Below, one piece after another: positions 24,586 to 36,824 of a stretch of 64,000 nt of DNA; the stretch's first letter is position 1; each line of letters begins with the position of its first letter. The translations under genes were made by a program, and so were the position numbers. Origin of the DNA: Gavia stellata (lineage: Eukaryota; Chordata; Aves; Gaviiformes; Gaviidae). The notes below the pieces were generated by a model, which was not told where the DNA came from, did not search any database, and saw nothing but the letters and a program-made list of their open reading frames with translations. The stretch spans positions 20,594,428 through 20,658,427 of the forward strand of contig NC_082610.1 in NCBI RefSeq assembly GCF_030936135.1, given 5' to 3'.

Positions 24586-25947
24586 GCTGCTGTATCACCT
24601 CTCTTGTGGCTGCTAATGCTCGTCAGACACAGCCAGGAACACGGGACTGACGCCTGGTCTTGTTGGACTGGTCTCTCCCCTATGAGGTGGGAGGCGAACC
24701 TGGATGAAGCAGCAGCCTTTTGCTAGCCACAGCTAAAATGTCACCATTTCTAGATGATTTTGGCCCTAGAGTGACCTCAGACCTCCTTTTAAAGGGCAAC
24801 GTGAGTTGTTTTGCTTCTTCTTGGTTAAAACCCAACAAGTCTTTGCAGCCTGCAAAGGAGATGGTGATGAAGCATGCTATCTACAGACAGTGAGACTAGA
24901 GGTGACAGCCGTTGCTTAGGAAAGCTGTACCCATGCAAATCAGGGAGAGGAGATAAATCAGAGCGGCGTGGGGAGAGGAGCACCTTCAAGGGTAACCTGT
25001 TAGGGAGGCGGAAGGGTGCCGAAGGGTTAAAGCGTTTTACTGAACACACAGAAGAGACTAAATGGATTGGAGAGTAAAAATCCAATTAGGAGATCTAACA
25101 GGAAGAAGCCAAGCCCTGAAACAATAAAGATAATAGTTTTAGCTGCCAAAGAAAAGATTAGAGTGGAGCGGTGAGAGCAGATTTGCGGTGGGGCCAAGAG
25201 AAAGGAAAAATTGTAGCAAAAAACCATAAAAAAAAAAATAATAAAGAGTTATTGTTCCTCATGACAGATTCACATTACAGCCTCACCTGCAGCAAAGTTC
25301 ATCTCGGGACCCAAACTGTGCGGCTGGTTCTTGCTTTTATAATAGGCTGAATGCCTTCAGAGAAGTTTGATGTTCCAGTCTGAGTCCATCACTGAGTTAT
25401 CGGCATGAAATAAGCCAGGAGAGAACTGACCACAGTGAGGTTTGTTTGTTTGCTTTGCTTTTATATGTTGTCTTGTAAATACGTTTTACCGGGGATAAAA
25501 GCAAAGGGAAGGAGCTGGCACAGCACTAGATGTGTTCCCTTCAGCTCTCAGGCAACACCAGGCTCTCGCCTACGGTCCTTTACACACCATGGGGTCTCTG
25601 CAGGAAAACCAAGTGGATTTAAGACTGGGAGGATGGCTTTGCGGTCAGGACTCAGCCCAACGCTCATAAAAACACGCAGGCGTCACCTCTATCCTTCAGA
25701 GGAGAAAGAGTTCTGGATAAAAAAAAAGATAATGAATAACAAGCTGGTTATGCATGGTATGCGGTGCCAATTACTTAAGCAAACGGGATCACAGGAGCTG
25801 GCACAACGCGCAGCCAAGAAACAGCAGCATCTGGAGGGAGCGAGAGCCGCAGGGCTGGCATGCTCGCCAAGCCACCGCGCTGACCTGTGCCCCAAAAGGC
25901 ACCTCTTTGCAGCCTCAAACCCAAAATATAATAGGGCAACATGGAGA

Positions 25948-26290
25948 AGGAGATGAAGGAGGATCAAAGGTCTGGAGGAGCTTCCCTGCAAGCAAGGACT
26001 TGTGCACACCAGGACTCCTCAGTCTGGAAAAGGTGTGACTGAAGAGGTTATGGTAGATGGCTACGAAATCATGCATGGCCCAAGGAAGGCTGAGAGGGAT
26101 TGGCCCTGCTGCCTCTTCCCCGTGCAAAAATTGGGGCAGGTTTCAAAGCACGCAGGGCCCCGTGCAGTGGGGGACAGGCCTGGGGAACTCCGTGCCCAAG
26201 GATGCTGTCAGCTGTGAGCATTTACATGTGTTCAAGACAAGACTGGACAAGTTGGTGGGGCAAAAAAAAATCATCTGGATTAATAAATAG
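25948..26290 (+). mobile_element. Diverged CR1 LINE 3' fragment
   Basis: The stretch CTCCTCAGTCTGGAAAAGG, then 'actgaagaggttatggtagatggctacgaaatcatgcatgg' follows the CR1 order in which 'cttcagcctggagaag' is followed by 'atgatagaggtctacaaaatcatgaatgg'. Near the end, 'gttcaagacaagactggacaagttggtgg' matches the part just before the CR1 3' UTR. Frames are broken throughout, so this is an old insertion. Confidence 0.65.
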
Positions 26291-29200
26291 GGCCACATGC
26301 TGTTTGGGAAGCATGAGGGGCTGTGCTCTTGACCTGTGTTAGTAGAGAATGGTGGGGGACCACACGGGCCACACTCTGCCCAGGTGGACCTCACGCCTGG
26401 AGGAGGTGACAAGGGGTGGGAATCGAGGGGGTGCTAAGCAACATGCCCTTGGGAGCTCCTACTGCTCCCTGAAGGCTCCTCGGGACACTCAGAGCCAAGA
26501 GACCAAGAACCCTTGCTCTGACTTAGTACAGGAGTTTCTCCTTACTCATGGCTAAGCAGCCAGTCTTCTCTCATCAGGTCTCCCAGGATCAGAGCTGTCC
26601 TACAGCTTATCACCAGGAAAGCCTGGCAGCGAGTGATTTCTCCCTGTAGTGCGTGTCCTCAGCTGCTAGCCTTCATCAAAGAAACCAAGCCGCAGCCTCA
26701 GCTGATTTATTGCTAAAGGGTGATTTGTTATACTCAGCAGAAACAGAGGCCCTTCCACTGAAGAATCCCACCAAGCCTACAGAGGTTCATCCATCTCTTA
26801 TAGGGTTGAAGCTCCATCTCCAAGCTCACGCAACCCTATTCAACCCGTGGCCGTGCTTCTCCACCACCAAAAGCACGCTGCTCATGTTAGGCAGCGTAAA
26901 GCCACCCACCTCCCTCCTCCGATCCGCTTGTCAGACGGGAACACGCTCTCGCCAGCGCCGGCTCCCAGCTGGGAAGAGGAAACCTTTGCCAGCCCTATGC
27001 CAACCCCCGGGGCAGCAGGTCCCCCTGCCAACTTCATGTGTGCTGAACCACATGTAATATTTGCTAGCTCAGGCAACCGCAGAGCTTTAATGTTTAATGA
27101 AGTGAAGTCTGCACAGGCGTGGGGGCAGGAGACGGCAGGCTGAAGCTCAAGACGCCTGTGTGATTCTTGTTGTCCCTCCCATATGATGTCTTCATTGACT
27201 GTCCCTCTGACCTTCCCTTCCTCTGGATACACGTGATGAGGGACGTGATGGCAAGCCAGGCACTGCGGTCTGGCTTTTGTGGCCTCGAGGGATCACCAAC
27301 CCCAACAAGAGGTGCCAGGCACCAGCCAAACCCGTGTTTGGGCTGTGTCTTGTGCCTATTGGGAACCACCTCATTTTGGCCAAAAGAAGGACCGTGCAAA
27401 CTTACAGAGAGGTCTTTCCAAGTTCTCATGAAGTCAAAAAATGCCAATGCCTCTGCCTGGCTTAAATTTTGCTAGCCGGTGATCACCTCAGGGACCCCAG
27501 CCCCAAAGCACGGCTCTGCAGAAGCTGTGATAAACCCCTACGCCGTCGGGACATCCGGGGAAGGCAACGGCAGAGGAAAGTGCTTTTTAAACTGGAGCCG
27601 CTGCACTTGCGGTGCGGGATAAAAAATCTTGCTCAAGCCAAATGTTAATGAGATGGCACAGGCTCTGGGCAGGCTTTGTACTTTTTTTCCTCCCGGATTA
27701 AGCAGCGGCATGTGAGGACCAGGGAGCTGAAGGGTTGACAGCTGAAGGTTAACATCAGGTCAACAAGCCCTTTTTCTCTGCCTTTCAGCCTCAAGACCCT
27801 GAGGCGGGGGGGTTACCCAGAGCAAACATTTTAAAAAAGGCAGTTCTCCTTTCTTCCCGGCCTCTTTCCCTTTCTCGCAGAGGAGCTGCTGGTTTGAAAG
27901 CCAGCTTGGACGCTGCTTTGCCCCGAGCCAGCAGGACGTGGGAGCGATGGCAAGCCATGGCTCTTCTCCCATCTAAAGTCCACCGGTCTCTCTTTCCCAG
28001 GCCGAGCTCACTCCTACGCACCTGCAAGTGTCTGCAAGCACCTGAGCTGCGCGCAGAAAAGCAGGCTTCAGCTCCTGAAGCAGCTGATTTCTTGGGTGAT
28101 GCCAGGCTGGTTGTTCACAGACTGACTCAGCCACCCTCAGGTTTCCTCGTATTGCAGAAGCGTAACCGAGGTCCGGGCTCCGGCGTCTCTTCTCCAAAGC
28201 AAAGGTCATCACCCCTTGTCACCCTCGTGGTGTGTGCCGAGAGGGTGACGTCCCCGGTGGAGCAGTGGTTTCTGTTTGATCATCTGGGTGGTACCACAAC
28301 TCAAACACAACAAGTGGGTTGTTTCCCTGCGTCCCGCTGTGCGGAGGGCTGGGGCTGCCCTGGCCGGCACCCAAAACCACCCAGTCTCATCAACGACGTT
28401 AAGGACAGCAGAGCAAAACACGGTGCCTTAAAGATTTTTTTTTTTTTTGCAATGCGGATTTTGATGAAGACAATTACTACGCGCCTTTTGAAGCGGTGAC
28501 CCAGTGGCTGAGCTGGATGGGGGGCTCTGGGGGGGCTTCCCATGTGCAGAAAAGTGACTTGTGGTGGCTGTTTCCTAAACGGATCCAGCCAGGCAGTGGG
28601 GGAGCTGCAGAGGGGACCACAGTTGCCCAAACTAAACCCATTTGAGTGTGCTATGGGGACGAGAAGAGGTTCCCCAACCCTTCCCACCGTCTCTGCTATG
28701 GGTGCATCAGTCCTGAGCAGTCAGAGTACCGAGCAGCTTGAAGAGGAGGGAGAGGGGAAGGGATGGGTGGGAAAACAGATCATAAACCACACAGATACTG
28801 CTGCCATCACCTTCTGGTCACTGCTTCAAGCCTTGTTAGCATTCAGAAGTTGCACTGATTTAAAGCTGTTTGAGTAATTCAAGTGGAACAACTTTCCCAG
28901 TCATTTTTTTTGCAGAAATACATATATATATCTCCCTGTAAAATTAAAGCAGCATCCTTTACATTGGCATAGCTTATTCTTGCCTGGGAAGGAGGTACTG
29001 GTACAAGATGCTTTAAAGATGTGTTTATATCAAGTGTTGCACCCCTTAAGAGACAAAAACATTTCACGTTCAAAACACCTGCCGCAGGTCTGACTGGTAT
29101 TTATACCAATAAAAATGTTGTGTGCGCTCTTGGAAAATGAATCCAAAATAATTAAGAGTGCAAATTTAGATTAGTGGAACCATGTTAAGTCTTTTTGTAT

Positions 29201-29798
29201 ACGCTCTCATTTGAAAGAAACCCTCTTAATTCAGGTTAATTTATAATTAATTGAAAAAATCCTTAATTAAACTGAAGGGACCATTAGTCCATTATGTTCC
29301 AAACGACACTGTCAATACAGCTCCCAGGTGATTTCATATTGCCTGTCATAATTACACCAGAACAGAGACATGTGGGAGGTTCCCTGGGCAGCCAAGAAAC
29401 CCTTGGGGTCTGTGAGGGGGACCTGGGGACAGGGACAACACAGCCAAGCCTTTCCTTCAGCCCCGGCGCTGCGTCGGAAGCACGACTGCTTGAGCAGAGA
29501 AATGGCCCTTTTGGGGCTCTCGACCCTCCAGTCTCAACGTCTTCCCACCTCCCTGGCACCTGTTGTCCTCTGACGGGGCTTAGGAAGGGAATGGGTCACT
29601 TCCCAAGGGTGTGCGGGGAGGGAGCCCACCCTGCAGCCCCACAGGGACCCAGACCCACGGGGATCAGTTGTCAAAGCTTGTTCAGAAACACGTAAGTGCA
29701 TATTAAGGTCTTGCATATGTCCAGTGCTGTTGTTTACCCTCCACACAGCAGATATGGACCCCAAAATTGTACCTTGCCGAGCGCCTGCTAGTCACTCA
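26291..29798. other. Non-coding stretch with AT-rich conserved-looking block
   Basis: No supported exon. A T run lies at 28434-28449. The block 29100-29290 is AT rich with repeated TAATTA and TTAATTAA motifs and looks like a conserved non-coding element, as discussed in the findings. Confidence 0.45.
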
Positions 29799-29862
29799 CA
29801 GAAAATCACACAGAATCACTAAGGTTGAAAAAGACCTCCAAGATCATCAAGTCCAACCATCA
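29799..29862 (-). mobile_element. CR1 LINE 3' tail fragment
   Basis: About 64 bp matches the reverse of the CR1 3' end: degenerate ATTCTGTG copies, then CTAAGGTTGAAAAAGACCTC and CAAGATCATCAAGTCC. It is cut off at the point where the coding part would begin, so this is a very short 5'-truncated copy. Confidence 0.9.
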
Positions 29863-30949
29863 TAAGGCAACAAAGCTTCTTCCCTGAAGCCAGCATCAAC
29901 TTGGGGTGTTTGGGCACCCCAGCCCAGCCCGAAACAGGAACAGTGCAATCAGCACCGTTGTCCCATGGTGCCGGAGAGGGGGAAGCATGGCTCTGCTCCA
30001 GCCCAACGCCCCACAGCGGAGGTGACACAAGAGCAGTGAGCACCAGCCCCAGCTCCTTGCAGGAGACTTTGGGCAGGGGACAGCTAGGAGAAGGGCTGAG
30101 CCCAGCCTGCACTGCGCACGGGGCTGCCGGGATGTGAACCACCCCTCTGCCCATAAACCTGAGTTAATAGCCTCCTCCTCTCCTCTTCTTTTTCTTCTGG
30201 TGCCAGACCGGAGTCCCAGCTGAGAGTCAGGGTCTTTCTGCCTGTCCTCCTCTGAAGGTATTTTAATGAGAGCTCGTTTAGGCTCCTCAGCCTAAATTGC
30301 TTTTCGCTGGGCTTCCTTCTAAAACTGTTTTGCAAAGCAGGTCTGCTCCACGTGGGAGGAGGCTGACAACGAGGGTTGAGCACCTGGAAACCGTACTGAG
30401 ATGAAATGTGCCGGCTTTTCCCCGAAAGAGCCAGCCTCTGGGGGCGGAGGGGGAGGCGAGGGTTACGGATAACCAGCGGCGAGGGCTGGCACCTGGCAAG
30501 AGGCACTGCACAGAGACTGGGGACAAATCCAGAGGGACAGCCAGACAGAGGGTAGCCTTCATCTTAACTCTTCCCCAGGGATATGCTTATTTTTAAGATC
30601 ACGCACCAGTTTTGCCTGGCAGGGAGGTGCTGGTGTTGCAGTGAAGGGCACGGGAGTCTGCAGGGAGATGGAATCCACAACAGATCTCCCTGTTACCGTG
30701 CACCATTAGCAAGGCCGGTCAGACTGGGCATGACAGACTGGGCTTCTCTCCAACGCAACCGAGACCATTCAGTGAAACATGGGATGGAGAGCAGCCCCCG
30801 TCGCTCATATCTTCCGTCCCGTTCTTGCTTTTGCTCCGGTGAGGGGAGCAAGGGTAAACTATCCCCTGCCATCACCAACCGGGATTTGTCCAGGGTGAGC
30901 TGTGTCAAACTCATCCAACCACCTCCTGCGGTGGATCCACCGGCTTTGC
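29863..30949. other. Non-coding stretch, no gene recognised
   Basis: Mixed-composition DNA between two CR1 fragments. No splice-bounded frame could be supported. Confidence 0.45.
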
Positions 30950-31720
30950 GGAGAGGGATAAAGCAGGAGACAACATATTTTGATGTTAGTAAGACTTTAG
31001 GCATTGTTATGGATAAAACATTCTCGGAGGTGAGTCTGGGGAATGATCGTAGAGACAAGAAACACTGTACAAGGAGTGCACAGAGTGTATTTACTGGTTG
31101 CTCAGGTCTAAACAGAGAGGGCCCAAAATTGTTAACCCATTCAGGTATTCCATTTGGAGATAACAGCAAGCGGGAGGAATTGCCAGCACACCTGAGAAAG
31201 GGATTACGATTCAGAATGGTCTTGAGAAATGGGAGAAAGAATCTGGAACCCCCCCCCGAACATAATTCAACAGAAGTGAGGGTGAGGTGAGATAGGATAA
31301 TCAGTTGGACAAATGGAGGATGGAGAGGAAGAATTTCCATAGAAAAGGTGCTTTTGATCATAATCCATGATGTGGGTTAATCATGCCGTGTTGGGTGGTG
31401 TAAAACAGTTCCCTGGCATGGTTATCCTAGCTCTGAGCTGGTAACGCTTTTCAAGAGAGGTGAGAGACCCTCGAAGAGAGCTGCGCAATCAGAGGGGGAG
31501 AAAAGGGATCAGGGAGGGGTCGGTAAAGGAATTGGGATCATTTTGTCTAGGAAAGGGAAGGCTGAGGAGGTGTTTCAAATACCGAAAGGGCTGTGACGGA
31601 GACCCGGGTTTGTGCAGGCAGAACGAAAAGCAATGCTCTGCGGTGGGACCAAGGGCGGTCTGGGCTAGATGGGGCGAAAACCCTCTATCCCAGCTGTCAG
31701 GACAGCGAAAACCAGTGCCG
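30950..31720 (+). mobile_element. Old, frame-broken CR1-type LINE fragment
   Basis: Near 30977 the sequence 'tattttgatgttagtaagacttt' matches the region coding for the reverse-transcriptase DFSKAFDT motif. Near 31160 'agcaagcgggaggaattgccagcacacctgag' and 'gattacgattcagaatggtcttgagaaatgggag' resemble the non-coding-degenerate RT palm/thumb of old CR1/L3 lineages. Near 31555 'gggaaggctgaggaggtgtttcaaata' matches the ORF2 C-terminus. The 235-codon plus frame at 30583-31290 overlaps this and is not a host gene. Limits are approximate. Confidence 0.6.
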
Positions 31721-34700
31721 GTGCTGCACTGGTGGGATCTGGCAAGGAAAAAGTGCCAGGAGAGCCAGGGCAGGGCTGGGCAGCACCGTGTCACCTCCCC
31801 ATGCCCCTTCCACTCACCCCCTTCCTCCCAGCCCATTAAAAACTCGTGTTTCCTTTGACTCAGGCAACGAAAGAACACAGGGGAATAGCTGCCCGGTATT
31901 GCGACGCGGCAGGTGAGAGCAAGCACTGACGAGGTTGTAGGGAGCTTATCATGGACTTGTCTTTGTGTCCGGAGCTCACTGACGCCAGCTGGTCTGCAGG
32001 CAGTGACCGTGGTGGTTTGTAGCACGCACCCTGCAAAAACGAGTGAAACAAGGAACAGAGGCGGTACCCGGGTCCGAGTTTTTCCATTTATATCAGTGTC
32101 CCTTCACCTTCCACAGCGTTGTTAGCTGTTAAAAAGTGGTGGAGGCTTTTCCTAGAGCTACCAGTGCGGAGATGAGGCGACAAAATTATTCCATTCCTGC
32201 ATGCCAAAGGCACAGACGATTACAATTTTGCTTCTGACTCCTACTCATCCCGCCTCGTAGGGATCAGATTAATCGTGGCACATGATCAAAGAGATTGAAA
32301 TGAAGAAACCAATAACCAAATGGCCGCAGCTACCTTGCTGCAAAACTTGGATGGAGATAAGGACTGTAATTTTGCTGTGAATTAGCCTGGGCTTTGGGAG
32401 GCGAGGGATGTGGTGCTAACCCCATGTGTTTTTATCCTAACAAATACTCCAGCTGCCCTGTTTCAATGAGGACTCCGCTATTACATCGCTAGCGTCGAGA
32501 AAAAAATTTCACCACCTTTTGCGAGAGTAAAACCAAAGTGCGAGACCCGTGAAAATGAGCAGAGCCACAAAAAGACTTGACCGTATGGCGAACGCACGTG
32601 GCGGCTCGGAGCACTTGTGGGTTGAAGCTCCTGGGCACGAAGCCCAGCACGTCCCGTGTCACTGCATACGGGCCAGCTGCAGCCCCTATAGCAAGTCCCC
32701 CTCCAGCTGAGCACCAGCAACACACCGTAAATGGGCCTCTAAACCCACCATCCCTCTCATGGGACAGAGCTGTTGCTGTAATGTAGGGTTAGCACCCTCC
32801 AAGAGAAACTTGGCAGTGCGGGGCACGTGTATCCCACCCACTCCTCCTCTTCCTCCTTCTCCTCCTCGCCCGCTCCCGGCACACCACCCACAGACCCCGC
32901 CGGCCACCCTCGGCAGTTCCTCAGAGAGCTCCACCAAAGCGGAGCCAGATGGAGCTGCCAGCTCGCCCGTATGAGATGGCACAGGCTTTTCGAGCCGCCT
33001 CTTCCCAGGCCTGCCTACTCCCGCGTGGGAGGTGTAAGCGAGGCACGTGTCGCTTCTCCTGCGAGCAGTCCTCCAGTGTGTCCCAGTGCCACCAGCGCCG
33101 GCACTGAAGCCTGAGCTTGGTGGTCCCGCAGAGCTGCCAAGCATCAAAGCCAGCTCAGATAAGCACCATCTCACCTCTTCCAGATGCTCTCTGGGTGGAG
33201 AGCAATTCAAGACAGAGTATCGTGGCCACCGACCCAAAAGCAGAGGGATTTTCGTGGTCGCCCTACTGTGTGAAAAGCCTCTGCGCGCACAAAAGCCCCG
33301 GCCACGGACCTTGACCTTGCCCACCGCTGCGTTGAAGTGGTGCCAGCAGCAGCATTCCCAGCCTGGGAAGTGAAATTCCTGGGAAGACCCTCGTCCTTGC
33401 ACACTCCCACCTTTTATTCCCACTTACAACTTTGGGAGGACCATGAGAAAGAGCATCGTCCCCATCCCTTAGACAGACCCGCCCCAGGCATCCCACGGGA
33501 TCCGCTGCCTGCAAGGACAGGCTGGCTAGCGGCGGGAGATGTCACCCGCTGCGGTACACATCTGCATGCAGAGATGAGGTGTTTGTGCAGGGTGAGAAGA
33601 GCCAGGACCGCCGCGGGCTGGTGGCTCTGGCAAATCCAATCCTTAAGGAAAATCCTGTCTTTAATCCCCAGCATTTTGCTATCTCAGTAAAGCCAAGCGC
33701 ACATGAGGGAGGAAGAACAGACAGCCTGCCTGCACCCCAGCTTGCCAAAAACGAATTCAGGTGCTGGCCACGCCGCAGACACTTGCCTCAGGTTGCCACA
33801 GGGCTTCGTCGCCGTCCCGAGCCCGCTGCAACCAGCTGTGCTGGGAATGCCACCTTTGGAAGATGGGAAGTGGCTGGTATGGGACCACACGGGAGCAGGC
33901 AGGCAGGCAGGTGTCGGATTTGCGCTGCCTGGGAAGCGGAGCGCAGCCTTTCGTGGGCTGGATGAGCCGGCGCGAAGCAGAGACTCGCACGTCTCGCTAC
34001 TATTGCCACGGATTGGGCTGTCTTGACACATTTCTGGGAAGCTTCATCTGTGCTGGAGATGTGCTCTGGCCTCGACTGGGGAGAGACTGGGATGCTCGGA
34101 GACGCAGCGCTTCCCTCGGCGGAGAGCAGGCAGAAACACCTCATCCTGCCGTATTTTCATGCTGGCTTTTCAGCATTTGGATAAACTGTAGGCAAAAATC
34201 TCTGTAAAGGGAGAAAAAAACCTCTTTCACACCCAAAGCAGGAGGGCTGGGTGCTACTCTGGACCCCGGGGATGCTGCGTGGGGGGCTGCCATCTCCTTG
34301 GGAGCCTGCCAGGGCGGGATGCGGCGTGGTGCAGCGCCGAGGGTGGCATGGCATGCCCAGGGGGGCCGTGGGCTGCGCGTACGGGTGTCAGCACAGCTGG
34401 AGCAGCATGCAACACGGGACAGCGAAGGGGACCTCTAGGCCATGGGCAGCCTGCTCGCTCTTCCCTTATCTCTTTAGCAAAGGCCTCTCCAGGGTCAGCC
34501 AACGCCAACACAAGATGCAACCTTTAATAACGAGTCCGGTTTTGCAACTGCCACGGCTCGCCACTGAAGAGCCGCGTTTGGCCCTCTCGGCCCTGCTCCG
34601 CTCTCCGTCGCTGCGCCGGTTTTAGCTCCGTTGGTTGCAGCCTGCAGTGGAGGGCTGCTGCCAAAGCAACTGAACCCCAGACGCTTTTTTTAATGCTTTT

Positions 34701-36446
34701 GCACCGCTACTGTTGCGCAGGAGGAGGGACGGCGCTGCGTTCATCTGAGGGATGCGGACTTGGTCCACCAGCGGTGACGGTGGCATCTGCCACACCAGGT
34801 CTAAAGCCACCACCTCTTCCAGCGAGAGGGCTCGGAAGGTACCGTCTGTTGTGAGCAAGGGTGGCGGTTGTCACCTGCAGCAGACCCCACGAGTGACACC
34901 GGACACGTGATAATAAAACAAATACACAAGAAAATCCCTTTCGCCCCTTCGCCGCTGGCCTTCACCTGGGATGCGGGCGCGTCCCTTCGCTGGCTCAGCT
35001 TTCTCCATGGTAACAGATGGATGTCGCAGTCCCATCCCCCTTGGCGATGCTGGGGCGGGCGGGAGACAGATGGCGACGGAGGGGAAAAGGGTCCAGATCC
35101 TCCCGAGTGGCAGAAATTGCAGGAATCCCTGATTGCTGGAGCCAAGACGCTGACCCGGAGCCGTGGGAGGGAGGGAAGGCGGAGGCGCGTGGCTCTGCCG
35201 AGCCCGGAATAGCAGAGCAGCTGTTGAGTTATCGCTTGTAATTATTACAGCATATGGGAGGGAAAGAATAGCTCTCAAGGGGAGAAAAACAAATAAGGAA
35301 AAGGCGGGCTGCTGCACGGCTGAGCCGTGGGGAAGAGCCGCACTCGGCACCGTGGCGGGTCCCCGACGGGTGGCAAGGGCGTCGGGGGACACAGCCGGGA
35401 CAGCTCTTCCCCTCCGCAGCCCCGGCAGGAATTTGGGTGCAATATTTGCCCCTGCAGCACCGGGTGCCCACCTATCTCAGACGGTGCCCGTTGCCTGCTC
35501 AGGGGCACGGGTATGCCAGGGAGCGGATGACACTGGCTGGACGTTACAGAGGGATGGAGCCTGGTGTGCTCCCCCCCGGCCCCTTCTCCCATGCGCGATT
35601 CTGCTGCTCGCTCTGCAATTTGGCAGGAGCCATCAGCTTCCGCGCAAGAGCGAGGCAGCGGGGCTGTGGGCGGCAGGTGGTAACGCTGGAGCACCGACTG
35701 CCTGCGCGCCACGCTTTGGAGGGAGAGCACCCAGATTTCTCATCTAGGGGTGCTGGCAGCCCATGTGCGGTGCTGCACGGGGAGACAGGACCGGCAGCAC
35801 AAAGCATCGCTGCTCACGCCGGCCCCCACGAGACAAGGCAGGAGGCTGCAGAGCCAGAGCAAACACCTGCCCTCGGCTTCAGGATGCACCAAAGAGCCCC
35901 AGCAAACCAAAGCAGAGCTGAAGGGGACGGGCCCTGCGTGGGACAGCCTGCTCCGGGGAAGCCACGGAGAAGGGGAGAGGTGACGCGCGGCAGTACGGGG
36001 GAGAGCGGGGAAATTCGGAGGTGATTAACAGTCTGTGAATGAGGAGTGATAACAGCCTCTCTTAATTTCTGCGCTGCTTGGAAAACAAACATTGTATTCC
36101 CTCGTGGCTGTTATTATTCTGGGCTTTCATTATTAAAAAAAAAATATATATATATCAACAAGTCTTTGGAAACATGGAGCCATTGGCAGTCACATCAGCT
36201 GCGTCCCACCTTTGGGCTGCGGCATGGGGACAAGGAGAGGCAAAGGGATGCTCCCCCCCAAAAAAAATCTGGGAGACTTAATGGAGAAAAATGTAACCAT
36301 ATCTGCTGTGCGTAGTAAATGCAAAGATTTAAATTCACTGATTAAATTCACAACCACTGAGCTACAGATTGCTGGAGGCTGGGAGAGCATTTTGGGCCCA
36401 CTTTGATGTTTGCTTGTCCTGTGCAACAGGCACGTGGCTGCAGAGA
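31721..36446. other. GC-rich non-coding stretch, no gene recognised
   Basis: No supported exon. Pyrimidine-rich CTCCTC runs occur at 32840-32870, an AGGC tetramer run at 33896-33912, and an A-run followed by TA repeats at 36135-36155. An AT-rich conserved-looking block at 32230-32410 is discussed in the findings. Long open frames near 35.2-36.0 kb overlap antisense frames of similar length. Confidence 0.45.
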
Positions 36447-36824
36447 CAGAATCACAGAATCACAGAATCACTAAGGTTGGAAAAGACCTGTAAGATCATC
36501 AAGTCCAACCATCAACCCAACACCACCATGCCCACTAAACCATGTCCCGCAGTGCCACGGCCACACGTTCCTTGAACACCTCCAGGGATGGTGACTCCAC
36601 CACCTCCCTGGGCAGCCTCTTCCAGTGTCTGACAACCCTTTCAGTGAAGAAGTTTTTCCTAATATCCAGCATGAACGTCCCCTGGCACAACTTGAGGCCA
36701 TTTCCTCTTGTCCTATCACTTGTCACTTGGGAGAAGAGACCAACACCCACCTCCCCACAACCCCCTTTCAGGTAGTTGCAGAGAGCGATGAGGTCTCCCC
36801 TCAGCCTCCTCTTCTCCAGACTGA
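36447..36824 (-). mobile_element. CR1 LINE, 5'-truncated, sense on minus strand
   Basis: Three copies of ATTCTGTG end the element at 36447 on the minus strand. The frame 36535-36824 still reads [32 protein letters not shown] and [15 protein letters not shown]. Homology stops abruptly at 36824, inside the codons for LFSLEK. Length is 378 bp. Confidence 0.95.

Noticed and set aside
30583..31290. 235-codon plus-strand frame
   Set aside because: Its second half overlaps an old CR1-type fragment, including a degraded DFSKAFDT region, and a 222-codon antisense frame covers the same DNA. No host gene features.
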